DNA of 64,000 nucleotides, from the NCBI RefSeq assembly GCF_000196735.1, contig NC_014551.1:425501-489500 (forward strand), written 5' to 3'. The DNA comes from Bacillus amyloliquefaciens DSM 7 = ATCC 23350 (GTDB lineage Bacteria > Bacillota > Bacilli > Bacillales > Bacillaceae). Made by a program: the position numbers and the translations under genes. Positions 52,334 through 60,509 of the stretch are shown piece by piece (the first letter of the stretch is position 1; each line of letters opens with the position of its first letter). The notes under the pieces were generated by a model. The model did no database searches. It worked only from the letters and a program-made list of their open reading frames with translations, and was not told the origin of the DNA.

Positions 52334-52363
52334 GGTACGCGTCCGGCCGTTCAGGGCGTACCG
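52334..52363 (+). other. Hairpin in the ydcC leader
   Basis: GGTACGC and GCGTACC pair across 14-16 bases containing a further GC-rich segment. There is no T run. It may end acpS transcripts or stabilise the ydcC message. Confidence 0.5.
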
Positions 52364-52424
52364 TTAAAGTCAAACAAGCGATTTCTTCCCTTTACATCAA
52401 TTGAGAAGAAGGGGTTGAAAAAAG

Positions 52425-53432
52425 GTGAGAAAAAGCTTTGTTTTGCTTTTAACGGGACTGCTTGCCGTCCTTATTCTTTCGGCCTGCGGCCAAAAATCAC
52501 AGGAAGATATTGTGAACGGTTTAGATAAGAAGGCGAAAGAATACACCTCGTACAAGGCGAAAGCCAAAATGACCATTCAAACGGGGAGTGATCCGCAAGT
52601 ATACAATGTGGAAATCTGGCATAAAAAACCTTCCCTGTACCGGGTCTATCTGGAAAATCCGAAAAAAGACCAAAACCAAGTCATTTTACGGAACGCTAAC
52701 GGAGTATTTGTCCTCACGCCGTCTTTAAATAAGAGCTTCAGATTCCAAAGCGACTGGCCGAATAACAGCAGTCAAGTATATTTGTTCGAGTCACTTGTAA
52801 AAGATGTGCAAAGTGACAAAGACGCCGTCTATTCCGCCAAGGATAAAAAGTACACTTTTGAAACGAAAACAAACTATCAGCACAACAAAATGCTGCCGAC
52901 GCAAGAAATCACTTTCAACAAAAAGGACATGAGCCCGTCGCTCGTCAAAGTCATGGATACAGACCGGAAAGTGATGGTGAAAGTCGAATTCAAAAGCTTT
53001 GAATTCAACAAACCGTTTGACAAAGATTCTTTTGACGAGAAGAAAAATATGACGCTCTCCCAGATGGACGTCGCCACAAGCGCCAAGCCGTCTGATTCAT
53101 TTGCGGTAAAAACTCCGCTTCAATTGCCGGCCGGCGTCAAAAAGCTTGAAGAAAAAGATATTTCAACAGCGGACGGCAAACGGATCGTCATGACATACGG
53201 CGGGGAAAAATCATTCACGCTCATTCAAGAAAAAGCCCAAATCGCAAAAGCCGCCTCTGCCGTCACGCTGAACGGCGAACCGGTTAATCTCGGCTTCACG
53301 GTCGCCGCGCTGTCTGATACGTCTTTAACGTGGACATATGACGGAGTCGATTACCTCCTGTCATCGAAGGATCTTACCAAAGATGAAATGGTGGCAGCCG
53401 CCAAAAGCATGCAGGGACAGTCATCAAAATAA
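52425..53432 (+). CDS. ydcC: Sporulation lipoprotein YdcC
   Basis: Lipoprotein of 335 aa with lipobox ILSAC (Cys21). The mature part has the LolA/LolB or RseB-like half-barrel (YTSYKAKAKMTIQTGSDPQVYNVEIWHKKP, then YRVYLENPKKDQNQVILRN), which in relatives binds lipids. GTG start; the ribosome site AAGGGG is a little far. In B. subtilis YdcC is needed for full sporulation. The SigE-like promoter upstream agrees with mother-cell expression. Confidence 0.87.
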   Translation: MRKSFVLLLTGLLAVLILSACGQKSQEDIVNGLDKKAKEYTSYKAKAKMTIQTGSDPQVYNVEIWHKKPSLYRVYLENPKKDQNQVILRNANGVFVLTPSLNKSFRFQSDWPNNSSQVYLFESLVKDVQSDKDAVYSAKDKKYTFETKTNYQHNKMLPTQEITFNKKDMSPSLVKVMDTDRKVMVKVEFKSFEFNKPFDKDSFDEKKNMTLSQMDVATSAKPSDSFAVKTPLQLPAGVKKLEEKDISTADGKRIVMTYGGEKSFTLIQEKAQIAKAASAVTLNGEPVNLGFTVAALSDTSLTWTYDGVDYLLSSKDLTKDEMVAAAKSMQGQSSK

Positions 53433-53436
53433 CGTC

Positions 53437-53474
53437 AAAAAAGAGGCCGCCGCTGTCGGTCTCTTTCTTTTTTT
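53437..53474 (+). terminator. Terminator of ydcC
   Basis: AAAGAGGCCG / CGGTCTCTTT with a 7-base loop, followed by CTTTTTTTG. Confidence 0.8.
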
Positions 53475-53548
53475 GATTTCACTTTGCAGAATAATTTTAG
53501 TATGATAATAACAATATGGATTGAAAATAATGCTAGGAAGTGTATCGA

Positions 53549-54718
53549 GTGAACACAGCATCCTTTTACAGAGATACGTGGGCGGAAATCAACCTGTCTG
53601 CGATTAAAGAAAATATTACACATATGAAAAAACACATCGGCGAAAACGTCCATCTCATGGCGGTTGTAAAGGCGAACGCGTATGGCCACGGAGATTTGGA
53701 AGTCGGGAAAGCCGCGCTTGAAGCGGGTGCCTCTTGTCTTGCCGTTGCCATACTGGATGAAGCGATCTCATTGAGAAAACGTGGCATTACAGCGCCGATT
53801 CTCGTGCTTGGCGCCGTGCCGCCCGAATATGTACAAGCAGCTGCCGAATATGACGTAACACTGACGGGGTATTCTGTTGAATGGCTTCAGGAAGCTGCAC
53901 GCCACCTCGGAAGTGAAACAGTGCCGTTTCACCTGAAAGTCGATACCGGCATGAACAGACTCGGGGTCAAAACGGAGGAAGAAATCCAAAGCGTATTAAA
54001 AATCCTCAGCCAAAACCCGGGTTTAGTCTGTAAAGGCGTTTTTACCCATTTTGCTACCGCGGATGAAAAAAACAGGGATTATTTCCTTTTCCAATTTGAG
54101 CGCTTTAAAAAATTGATTGCTCCGCTTCCGTTAAAGGAATTGATGGTGCATTGCGCGAACAGCGCTGCCGGCCTTCGTCTTAAAAAAGGCTTCTTTAACG
54201 CGGTTCGTTTCGGCATCAGTATGTACGGGCTTCGTCCTTCTGCCGACATTCAAAATGAAATTCCATTTCAATTAAAGCCGGCTTTTACGCTGCACTCTGT
54301 TTTATCCCATGTGAAAAAGATCCGCAAAGGGGAAAGCGTCAGCTACGGCGCAACATATACGGCAGAGAAGGATCAATGGATCGGGACCGTTCCCATCGGC
54401 TATGCAGACGGCTGGCTCCGCAAGCTGAGCGGTACGGCCGTGCTGATCGACGGCAAACGGATGAATATTGCTGGAAGAATCTGCATGGACCAATTGATGG
54501 TAGAACTGGACCAATCTTATCCGCCGGGCACCAAAGTCACCCTGATCGGCAGCCAGAAGGAAGAAACGATCACGATGGACGAAATCGCCGGGCGGCTTGA
54601 GACGATTAATTACGAGATCCCTTGTACGATTAGTTCCCGCGTTCCCCGTATGTTTTTGGAAAATGAGAGTATAATGGAAGTAAGAAATCCTTTACTGCAA
54701 GAAAATACAAGTAAGTAA
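53549..54718 (+). CDS. alr: Alanine racemase Alr
   Basis: PLP-dependent racemase of 389 aa, the B. subtilis length, supplying D-Ala for peptidoglycan. PLP lysine is K41 in AVVKANAYGHG. The second catalytic base is the Tyr of SYGATYT in the C-terminal barrel domain, and RICMDQLMVEL and MYGLRPS complete the fold. The GTG at 53549 lies 8 bases after AGGAAG. No intrinsic terminator follows, so some read-through into the toxin-antitoxin genes is possible. Confidence 0.95.
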   Translation: MNTASFYRDTWAEINLSAIKENITHMKKHIGENVHLMAVVKANAYGHGDLEVGKAALEAGASCLAVAILDEAISLRKRGITAPILVLGAVPPEYVQAAAEYDVTLTGYSVEWLQEAARHLGSETVPFHLKVDTGMNRLGVKTEEEIQSVLKILSQNPGLVCKGVFTHFATADEKNRDYFLFQFERFKKLIAPLPLKELMVHCANSAAGLRLKKGFFNAVRFGISMYGLRPSADIQNEIPFQLKPAFTLHSVLSHVKKIRKGESVSYGATYTAEKDQWIGTVPIGYADGWLRKLSGTAVLIDGKRMNIAGRICMDQLMVELDQSYPPGTKVTLIGSQKEETITMDEIAGRLETINYEIPCTISSRVPRMFLENESIMEVRNPLLQENTSK

Positions 54719-54836
54719 CCGTCATCCGGAAAAAGAGAATTTATAAAACAGCTTTGCTTGACGTTTGAATAATGGTATCATTATGTCTGGATGGATAATT
54801 GGTCGTATCCGTAAGTTTGGTGGAGGTGTATGTTTT

Positions 54837-55118
54837 TTGTCTGAATCCAGCGCAAGAACCGAAATGAAAATCAGCTTGCCTGAAAACTTAGTAGCTGAAT
54901 TGGATGGTGTAGCGATGCGGGAGAAACGAAGCAGAAACGAACTGATATCACAGGCAGTGAGAGCGTATGTCAGCGAACGGACAACTCGCCATAACCGTGA
55001 TTTGATGAGACGCGGGTATATGGAAATGGCGAAAATCAACTTGAATATTTCTTCTGAGGCTCACTATGCTGAGTGCGAAGCAGAAACGACGGTTGAGCGC
55101 TTAGTCAGCGGAGGATAA
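54837..55118 (+). CDS. ndoAI: Antitoxin NdoAI (MazE-type)
   Basis: 93-aa ribbon-helix-helix antitoxin (also EndB, YdcD). The N-terminal DNA-binding fold is [20 protein letters not shown] and [18 protein letters not shown]. The acidic tail [16 protein letters not shown] plugs the toxin. The TTG at 54837 has GGAGGTG 8 bases upstream. It ends five bases before ndoA. A TTGACG hexamer near 54759 may belong to the promoter; the -10 is unclear. Confidence 0.93.
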   Translation: MSESSARTEMKISLPENLVAELDGVAMREKRSRNELISQAVRAYVSERTTRHNRDLMRRGYMEMAKINLNISSEAHYAECEAETTVERLVSGG

Positions 55119-55123
55119 TCATT

Positions 55124-55474
55124 TTGATTGTAAAGCGCGGCGATGTTTATTTTGCTGATTTATCTCCTGTTGTTGGCTCAGAGCAAGGCGGCGTACGCCC
55201 GGTTTTAGTGATCCAAAATGATATCGGAAATCGCTTTAGCCCAACTGCTATTGTTGCAGCCATAACAGCCCAAATACAGAAAGCGAAATTACCAACCCAC
55301 GTCGAAATTGATGCAAAACGCTACGGTTTTGAAAGAGATTCCGTTATTTTGCTGGAGCAAATTCGGACGATTGACAAGCAAAGATTAACGGATAAAATAA
55401 CTCATCTGGATGATGAAATGATGGATAAGGTTGATGAAGCCCTGCAAATCAGTTTGGCACTCATTGATTTTTAG
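55124..55474 (+). CDS. ndoA: Endoribonuclease toxin NdoA (MazF)
   Basis: 116-aa MazF/PemK toxin that cuts mRNA at UACAU in B. subtilis. [20 protein letters not shown] leads to the catalytic Arg25 (GGVRPVLVI) and Thr48 (VAAITAQI). TTG start with GGAGG about 9 bases upstream inside the end of ndoAI. Held inactive by NdoAI. Directly followed by the SigB module, as in other Bacillus species. Confidence 0.95.
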   Translation: MIVKRGDVYFADLSPVVGSEQGGVRPVLVIQNDIGNRFSPTAIVAAITAQIQKAKLPTHVEIDAKRYGFERDSVILLEQIRTIDKQRLTDKITHLDDEMMDKVDEALQISLALIDF

Positions 55475-55487
55475 TCATATTTTTCTA

Positions 55488-55519
55488 GTTGCTCATATAG
55501 AGCAACTTTTTTTGTTTTC
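55488..55519 (+). terminator. Terminator of ndoAI-ndoA
   Basis: AGTTGCTC / GAGCAACT with a short AT-rich loop and seven Ts; the T run overlaps the -35 of the next promoter. Confidence 0.88.
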
Positions 55520-55540
55520 GAAAAACATTAGCGCTATAAT
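55512..55540 (+). promoter_or_regulatory. SigA promoter of the rsb-sigB operon
   Basis: TTGTTT (55512-55517), 17 bases, TATAAT (55535-55540). Confidence 0.75.
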
Positions 55541-55594
55541 AAAGAGATAATCAAACAAAATATGTTGTTTTGTGTCGGGAGGTCAGCGAAACCC

Positions 55595-56416
55595 ATGTCG
55601 AATCAGAAAGTGTATCAGTTCATTATTGATCAGCATGATGAACTGCTTGATACTTGGACAGCCAAATTAAAAGAAGTAGGCAATCAGGAAGATTATCAGC
55701 TTACGTATCACATATCCGAAAATATCTGCAAAGACTATATAGACATTCTTTTATTATCGACAAAAGATGACGAGGCTGCGGAAGAGCAGATCAGCCAGCT
55801 CGCACTGCGCGCCGTTCAGCTCGGCCTGTCATTGAAGCTTCTTTCAGTCACCCTGTCAGAGTTTTGGAAGCTGCTTTACGAAACGATGGTTGACCATGAG
55901 ATGGCCGATCATGACAGAGCAGAACTGATCTTGGAAATAGACAGCTTTTTCAGCCCGATCAACACGGAAATTTTAAATCAGTATTCCATCTCTTGGGAAA
56001 AAACAGTTTCTCTGCAAAAAATCGCGCTGCAGGAACTGTCGGCTCCGCTGATCCCGGTATTTGAGCATGTAACCGTCATGCCGCTTGTCGGGACGATTGA
56101 TACGGAGCGTGCGAAACAAATCATGGAAAATCTGTTAAACGGCGTCGTAAAGCACCGTTCACAAGTTGTCTTAATTGACATTACGGGCGTGCCGGTCGTT
56201 GATACGATGGTGGCGCACCACATTATCCAAGCATCAGAAGCGGTGCGGCTTGTCGGCGCGAAATGCCTGCTCGTCGGAATCCGTCCGGAAATCGCGCAGA
56301 CGATCGTTAACCTGGGAATTGATTTGTCGCAGGTTATTACGAAGAATACCCTTCAAAAAGGAATTCAAACAGCGCTTGAAATGACAAATCGAAAAATCGT
56401 TTCATTGGGGGAATAA
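55595..56416 (+). CDS. rsbRA: Stressosome co-antagonist RsbR
   Basis: 273-aa stressosome protein with an N-terminal globin-like sensor (1-140) and C-terminal STAS domain (150-265). RsbT phosphorylation sites align with Thr170 (GTIDT) and Thr204 (VVDTMVAHH). Together with RsbS it holds RsbT until stress. The ATG at 55595 lies about 12 bases from GGAGG. First gene of the eight-gene operon. Confidence 0.95.
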   Translation: MSNQKVYQFIIDQHDELLDTWTAKLKEVGNQEDYQLTYHISENICKDYIDILLLSTKDDEAAEEQISQLALRAVQLGLSLKLLSVTLSEFWKLLYETMVDHEMADHDRAELILEIDSFFSPINTEILNQYSISWEKTVSLQKIALQELSAPLIPVFEHVTVMPLVGTIDTERAKQIMENLLNGVVKHRSQVVLIDITGVPVVDTMVAHHIIQASEAVRLVGAKCLLVGIRPEIAQTIVNLGIDLSQVITKNTLQKGIQTALEMTNRKIVSLGE

Positions 56417-56420
56417 CATT

Positions 56421-56786
56421 GTGAGACATCCAAAAATCCCGATTCTGAAACTGTATAACTGCTTATTGGTATCCATCCAATGGGAGCTTGACGACCAGAC
56501 TGCTCTGCATTTTCAAGAAGACCTGCTGAACAAAATCTATGAAACTGGCGCAAACGGGGTCGTCATTGACCTGACATCCGTCGACATGATCGATTCATTT
56601 ATTGCGAAAGTGCTTGGCGATGTCATTACCATGTCAAAATTGATGGGCGCAAAGGTCGTATTGACAGGAATTCAGCCAGCTGTAGCGGTCACATTGATTG
56701 AACTTGGAATCTCACTTGAGGAAATCGAAACGGCGCTCGACTTAGAGCAGGGGCTTGAGACATTGAAGCGGGAATTGGGGGAATAG
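56421..56786 (+). CDS. rsbS: RsbT antagonist RsbS
   Basis: 121-aa single STAS domain protein of the stressosome core; RsbT phosphorylates Ser59 (DMIDSFIAK). GTG start with GGGGGAA upstream, five bases after rsbR. Very highly conserved in length and sequence. Confidence 0.95.
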   Translation: MRHPKIPILKLYNCLLVSIQWELDDQTALHFQEDLLNKIYETGANGVVIDLTSVDMIDSFIAKVLGDVITMSKLMGAKVVLTGIQPAVAVTLIELGISLEEIETALDLEQGLETLKRELGE

Positions 56787-56788
56787 CG

Positions 56789-57190
56789 ATGAACGACCAA
56801 TCCTGTGTGAAAATCATGACAGAATGGGATATCGTAGCCGCCAGACAGCTTGGCCGCAACGTTGCGAAGGAATTAGGCTTCGGCACGGTGGATCAGGCCA
56901 GAATCACGACGGCTATCTCAGAATTGGCCAGAAATATCTACTTATATGCCGGCAAAGGCCAGGTCAGCATAGAACAAGTAAACGACAGAGGAAAAAAAGG
57001 CCTTAAAATCATAGCAGAAGACAAAGGACCCGGAATCGCGGACATCCGTAAAGTGATGGAAGACGGCTTTTCAACGTCAGGCGGATTGGGAGCGGGCCTT
57101 CCGGGCGTGAAAAGGCTGATGGACGAATTCAGCCTGCAATCTGTTGCGGAGGAAGGAACAGAGATTCAAGCCGTGAAATGGCTTCGGTAG
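56789..57190 (+). CDS. rsbT: Serine/threonine kinase and RsbU activator RsbT
   Basis: 133-aa GHKL-type protein kinase. N box ELARNIYLYAG, G1 EDKGPGI, and lid GGLGAGLPGVKRLMDEF. When released from the stressosome it phosphorylates RsbR and RsbS and binds RsbU to start the cascade. GGGGG precedes the ATG; two bases separate it from rsbS. Confidence 0.95.
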   Translation: MNDQSCVKIMTEWDIVAARQLGRNVAKELGFGTVDQARITTAISELARNIYLYAGKGQVSIEQVNDRGKKGLKIIAEDKGPGIADIRKVMEDGFSTSGGLGAGLPGVKRLMDEFSLQSVAEEGTEIQAVKWLR

Positions 57191-57201
57191 GAGGTTAGAA
57201 C

Positions 57202-58209
57202 GTGGATTTCAGGGAGGTTATAGAGCAGCGGTACCATCAGCTGCTTAGCCGTTATATAGCCGAATTAACAGAAACATCTTTATATCAAGCACAAAAATTC
57301 AGCCGAAAAACGATTGAACATCAAGTTCCCCCGGAGGAAATTATCAGCATCCACCGGAAAGTAGTAAAAGAACTTTATCCGGATCTGCCGGAAGATGTTT
57401 TTCATTCGCTGGATTTTTTAATAGAAGTCATGATTGGTTACGGGATGGCTTATCAGGAGCACCAAAGTCTGAGAGATATCCAGCAGGAGATTCGTTCAGA
57501 AATTGAAATTGCCGCAAATGTTCAGCAGACGCTGCTCGGCACAAAAATTCCTGAGGAAGAAGAGCTGGATATCGGGGCGATCAGCGTTCCCGCCAAACAG
57601 ATGAGCGGGGACTATTATCACTTTGTCAAAGACAAGGAATCGATTAACATCGCGATAGCCGATGTCATTGGAAAAGGAATACCCGCCGCATTGTGCATGT
57701 CGATGATTAAGTATGCCATGGACTCTCTTCCGGAGATCGGCATTCACCCCTCCCAAGTGCTGAAAAATCTTAACCGCGTTGTAGAACAGAACGTGGATTC
57801 AAGCATGTTTATCACCATGTTTTACGCAAACTACAATATGAAAAGCCACCAATTTACCTATGCTTCTGCGGGGCATGAACCGGGCTTCTACTACTCTGAA
57901 AAAGAAAAAAAGTTTAATGACCTGGAGGCAAAAGGATTGGTGCTCGGAATTTCTCAGGATTTTGATTACAGCCAATATGAACAGCACCTGGACGAAGGAG
58001 ACATGATCGTTCTTTTTTCTGACGGCGTCACCGAATGCCGTACCGAAAACGGTTTCCTGGAGCGCGGCGACATTCAGCGCATGCTGGAAGAACATATGGA
58101 CTGCTCCGCGCAGGATATGGTCAAAAATATTTACGACAGCCTGCTGAGACTCCAGGATTTTCAGCTTCATGACGATTTTACGTTAATTGTTCTGAAAAGA
58201 AAGGTTTAG
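57202..58209 (+). CDS. rsbU: PP2C phosphatase RsbU
   Basis: 335-aa activator phosphatase. The N-terminal RsbT-binding helical domain (1-85) is followed by a PP2C domain with metal-binding SGDYYHFV, IADVIGKGIPAALCMSM, LFSDGVTECR and HDDFTLIVLKR. It dephosphorylates RsbV under environmental stress. GTG start. The SigB promoter for rsbVW-sigB-rsbX begins within its last codons. Confidence 0.95.
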   Translation: MDFREVIEQRYHQLLSRYIAELTETSLYQAQKFSRKTIEHQVPPEEIISIHRKVVKELYPDLPEDVFHSLDFLIEVMIGYGMAYQEHQSLRDIQQEIRSEIEIAANVQQTLLGTKIPEEEELDIGAISVPAKQMSGDYYHFVKDKESINIAIADVIGKGIPAALCMSMIKYAMDSLPEIGIHPSQVLKNLNRVVEQNVDSSMFITMFYANYNMKSHQFTYASAGHEPGFYYSEKEKKFNDLEAKGLVLGISQDFDYSQYEQHLDEGDMIVLFSDGVTECRTENGFLERGDIQRMLEEHMDCSAQDMVKNIYDSLLRLQDFQLHDDFTLIVLKRKV

Positions 58210-58229
58210 AAAAACGGCAGCACGGGTAA
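58204..58229 (+). promoter_or_regulatory. SigB autoregulatory promoter (rsbV)
   Basis: GTTTAG (58204-58209), 14 bases, GGGTAA (58224-58229). Its place before rsbV matches the well-known internal SigB promoter. Confidence 0.9.
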
Positions 58230-58272
58230 AAAGCCATTAGCACGAGTAAGGATAACTTTCAGAGGTGATACG

Positions 58273-58602
58273 ATGAATTTAACAGTAGATATGAAGGAAA
58301 ATCTTTCAGATATACAATTCAATATCGCCGGAGAAATTGATGTATACTCAGCTCCGGTGGTTCGTGAAAAGCTGATGCCCCTGGCTAACGAGGGGAAAAA
58401 CATGAGAATCTGCTTAAAAGATGTGAACTATATGGACAGTACGGGTTTAGGCATTTTTGTAGGCGTGTTTAAAACGGTGAGCAAGGAAGGCGGTTCTTTG
58501 AAGCTTGAGAATCTTTCCGAAAGGCTCGTCCGTCTGTTTGAAATTACGGGGCTTAAGGACATCATCGATATTTCGGCAAAGTCAGAAGGTGGCGTGCAAT
58601 GA
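58273..58602 (+). CDS. rsbV: Anti-anti-sigma factor RsbV
   Basis: 109-aa STAS protein. The phosphorylated residue is Ser56 in [28 protein letters not shown] is the typical first part. Unphosphorylated RsbV takes RsbW away from SigB. Overlaps rsbW by four bases. Confidence 0.96.
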   Translation: MNLTVDMKENLSDIQFNIAGEIDVYSAPVVREKLMPLANEGKNMRICLKDVNYMDSTGLGIFVGVFKTVSKEGGSLKLENLSERLVRLFEITGLKDIIDISAKSEGGVQ

Positions 58603-59081
58603 GTACATCAGTTGATTATATAGAGATGAAAATTCCGGCCGAACCGGAATATGTAGGAATCGTCAGGCTTACGTTATCAGGTGTGGCCAGCAGAATGGGC
58701 TATACCTATGATGACATTGTAGATTTGAAAATCGCTGTCAGTGAAGCTTGTACAAACGCTGTCCAGCATGCATACAAAGATGAGAATAAGGGAGAAGTAT
58801 CCGTGCGGTTCGGTGTGTTTGAGGATCGGCTGGAGGTCATTGTCGCCGATCAGGGAGACAGCTTTGATTTTGATCAAAAGCAGCAGGATCTCGGGCCGTA
58901 CACACCTTCGCACACAGTCGATCAATTGTCAGAAGGAGGGCTCGGTCTATATTTAATGGAAACGCTCATGGATGAAGTCAAAGTTCAAAGCAACTCTGGC
59001 GTAACCGTTGCGATGACAAAGTATTTAAATGGGGAGCGAGTTGATCATGGCACAACCATCAAAAACTACGAAACTAACTAA
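58599..59081 (+). CDS. rsbW: Anti-sigma factor and kinase RsbW
   Basis: 160-aa GHKL kinase that binds SigB or phosphorylates RsbV depending on ATP. N box [17 protein letters not shown]1 [10 protein letters not shown]2 [15 protein letters not shown]. Its end overlaps the sigB start by about 35 bases, coupling their translation. Confidence 0.96.
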   Translation: MSTSVDYIEMKIPAEPEYVGIVRLTLSGVASRMGYTYDDIVDLKIAVSEACTNAVQHAYKDENKGEVSVRFGVFEDRLEVIVADQGDSFDFDQKQQDLGPYTPSHTVDQLSEGGLGLYLMETLMDEVKVQSNSGVTVAMTKYLNGERVDHGTTIKNYETN

Positions 59082-59835
59082 AGATGAAGTTGATCGGCTC
59101 ATACTCGACTTTCAAATACATGATAATAAAGAAGCCCAGGAAACACTTGTCGAGGTGTATACCAATCTCGTCGAAATGCTGGCAAAGAAATATTCAAAAG
59201 GAAAAAGCTTTCACGAAGATCTCCGCCAGGTCGGGATGATCGGGCTTCTCGGTGCCATTAAACGGTATGATCCCGAGGTCGGCAAATCCTTTGAAGCATT
59301 TGCAATCCCGACCATCATTGGTGAGATCAAACGCTTCCTCAGAGATAAAACATGGAGCGTACATGTTCCGAGACGGATTAAAGAACTCGGCCCCCGCATA
59401 AAAATGGCGGTGGATCAGCTGACGACAGAGACACAGCGGTCGCCGAAAGTCGAAGAAATCGCGGCCTTTCTCGATGTATCAGAAGAGGAAGTGCTGGAAA
59501 CGATGGAGATGGGAAAAAGCTATCAGGCGCTGTCTGTCGATCACAGCATCGAAGCGGATGCGGACGGAAGCACCGTCACGATTCTTGATATCGTCGGTTC
59601 GCAGGAGGAAGGATACGAACGCGTCAACCAGCAGATGATGATCAAAAGCGTGCTTCATGTGCTGTCCGACCGCGAAAAACAAATTATCGATCTAACTTTT
59701 GTGCAAAATAAAAGCCAAAAAGAAACAGGGGACATTCTCGGAATATCTCAAATGCACGTCTCGCGCCTGCAGCGGAAAGCGGTGAAAAAACTGAGAGAGG
59801 CCTTGATTGGAGATCCCTCCATGGAGCTAATGTAA
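59047..59835 (+). CDS. sigB: General stress sigma factor SigB
   Basis: Sigma-70 family factor of 262 aa. Region 2 includes HEDLRQVGMIGLLGAIKRYD and the -10-reading FEAFAIPTIIGEIKRFLRDK; region 3 HVPRRIKELGPRI; region 4 helix-turn-helix NKSQKETGDILGISQMHVSRLQRKA. The ATG at 59047 gives the known N-terminus [14 protein letters not shown]. Many likely targets lie in the same window (ydaG, ydaP, ydaT, gsiB, ydbD). Confidence 0.97.
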   Translation: MAQPSKTTKLTKDEVDRLILDFQIHDNKEAQETLVEVYTNLVEMLAKKYSKGKSFHEDLRQVGMIGLLGAIKRYDPEVGKSFEAFAIPTIIGEIKRFLRDKTWSVHVPRRIKELGPRIKMAVDQLTTETQRSPKVEEIAAFLDVSEEEVLETMEMGKSYQALSVDHSIEADADGSTVTILDIVGSQEEGYERVNQQMMIKSVLHVLSDREKQIIDLTFVQNKSQKETGDILGISQMHVSRLQRKAVKKLREALIGDPSMELM

Positions 59836-60437
59836 TGATTCAGGTTGAAGAAAATGAACATGTGCAAACTCTTGTATACCAATTAAATAAAGAAGGCAAG
59901 TCCATATGCGGCGACAGCTTTTTTATAAAGGCGAATGAAGAGGAATTAGTCTGCGCGGTAGCGGACGGTCTCGGCAGCGGATCTCTTGCCAACGAATCTT
60001 CGTCAGCCATTAAAGACATCGTAAAGACGTATGCAGATGAGGATGTGGAAAGCATCATTGAGCGCTGCAATCAAGCGATGAGAAACAAAAGAGGGGCGAC
60101 TGCCTCCATCTTAAAATTCAATTTCACCAAAAGGGAACTGACATACTGTTCGATCGGGAACGTCCGTTTCTTTCTGCATTCCCCATCAGGCGAAGTCTTT
60201 CATCCGCTGCCGATTTCGGGCTACCTTTCAGGCAAACCGCAGAAGTACAAAACGTATACCTCATCATATGAAAAAGGGGCAACATTCATCATCTATACAG
60301 ATGGGCTGGAGGTTCCGCATATCCGCACCTGCTTAAAGCAGGGACACTCAATAGAAGTTATATCAAAATCACTTCATCCGTACACAACATCCAGACGTGA
60401 TGATTTGACCTATATTCTCGGGCAGCTTTTATCGTAA
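59835..60437 (+). CDS. rsbX: Feedback phosphatase RsbX
   Basis: 200-aa PP2C-like phosphatase that resets RsbR and RsbS by removing their phosphates. Motifs VADGLGSGSLANESS, YCSIGNVRFFLH, IIYTDGLEVP and SRRDDLTYILGQ. The ATG overlaps the SigB stop by one base (TAATG). Confidence 0.94.
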   Translation: MIQVEENEHVQTLVYQLNKEGKSICGDSFFIKANEEELVCAVADGLGSGSLANESSSAIKDIVKTYADEDVESIIERCNQAMRNKRGATASILKFNFTKRELTYCSIGNVRFFLHSPSGEVFHPLPISGYLSGKPQKYKTYTSSYEKGATFIIYTDGLEVPHIRTCLKQGHSIEVISKSLHPYTTSRRDDLTYILGQLLS

Positions 60438-60450
60438 GGCTGCTTTTTTT
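60422..60450 (+). terminator. Terminator of the sigB operon
   Basis: GCAGC (60422-60426) / GCTGC (60439-60443) followed by seven Ts; it overlaps the rsbX stop. No ydcFGH-like genes follow, unlike B. subtilis 168 as I recall. Confidence 0.75.
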
Positions 60451-60509
60451 ATGTTCCGCCGTTTTTTGATACACTAGAGAAAGAATGAAGAGATGGAGGC
60501 TTTTGTGAT

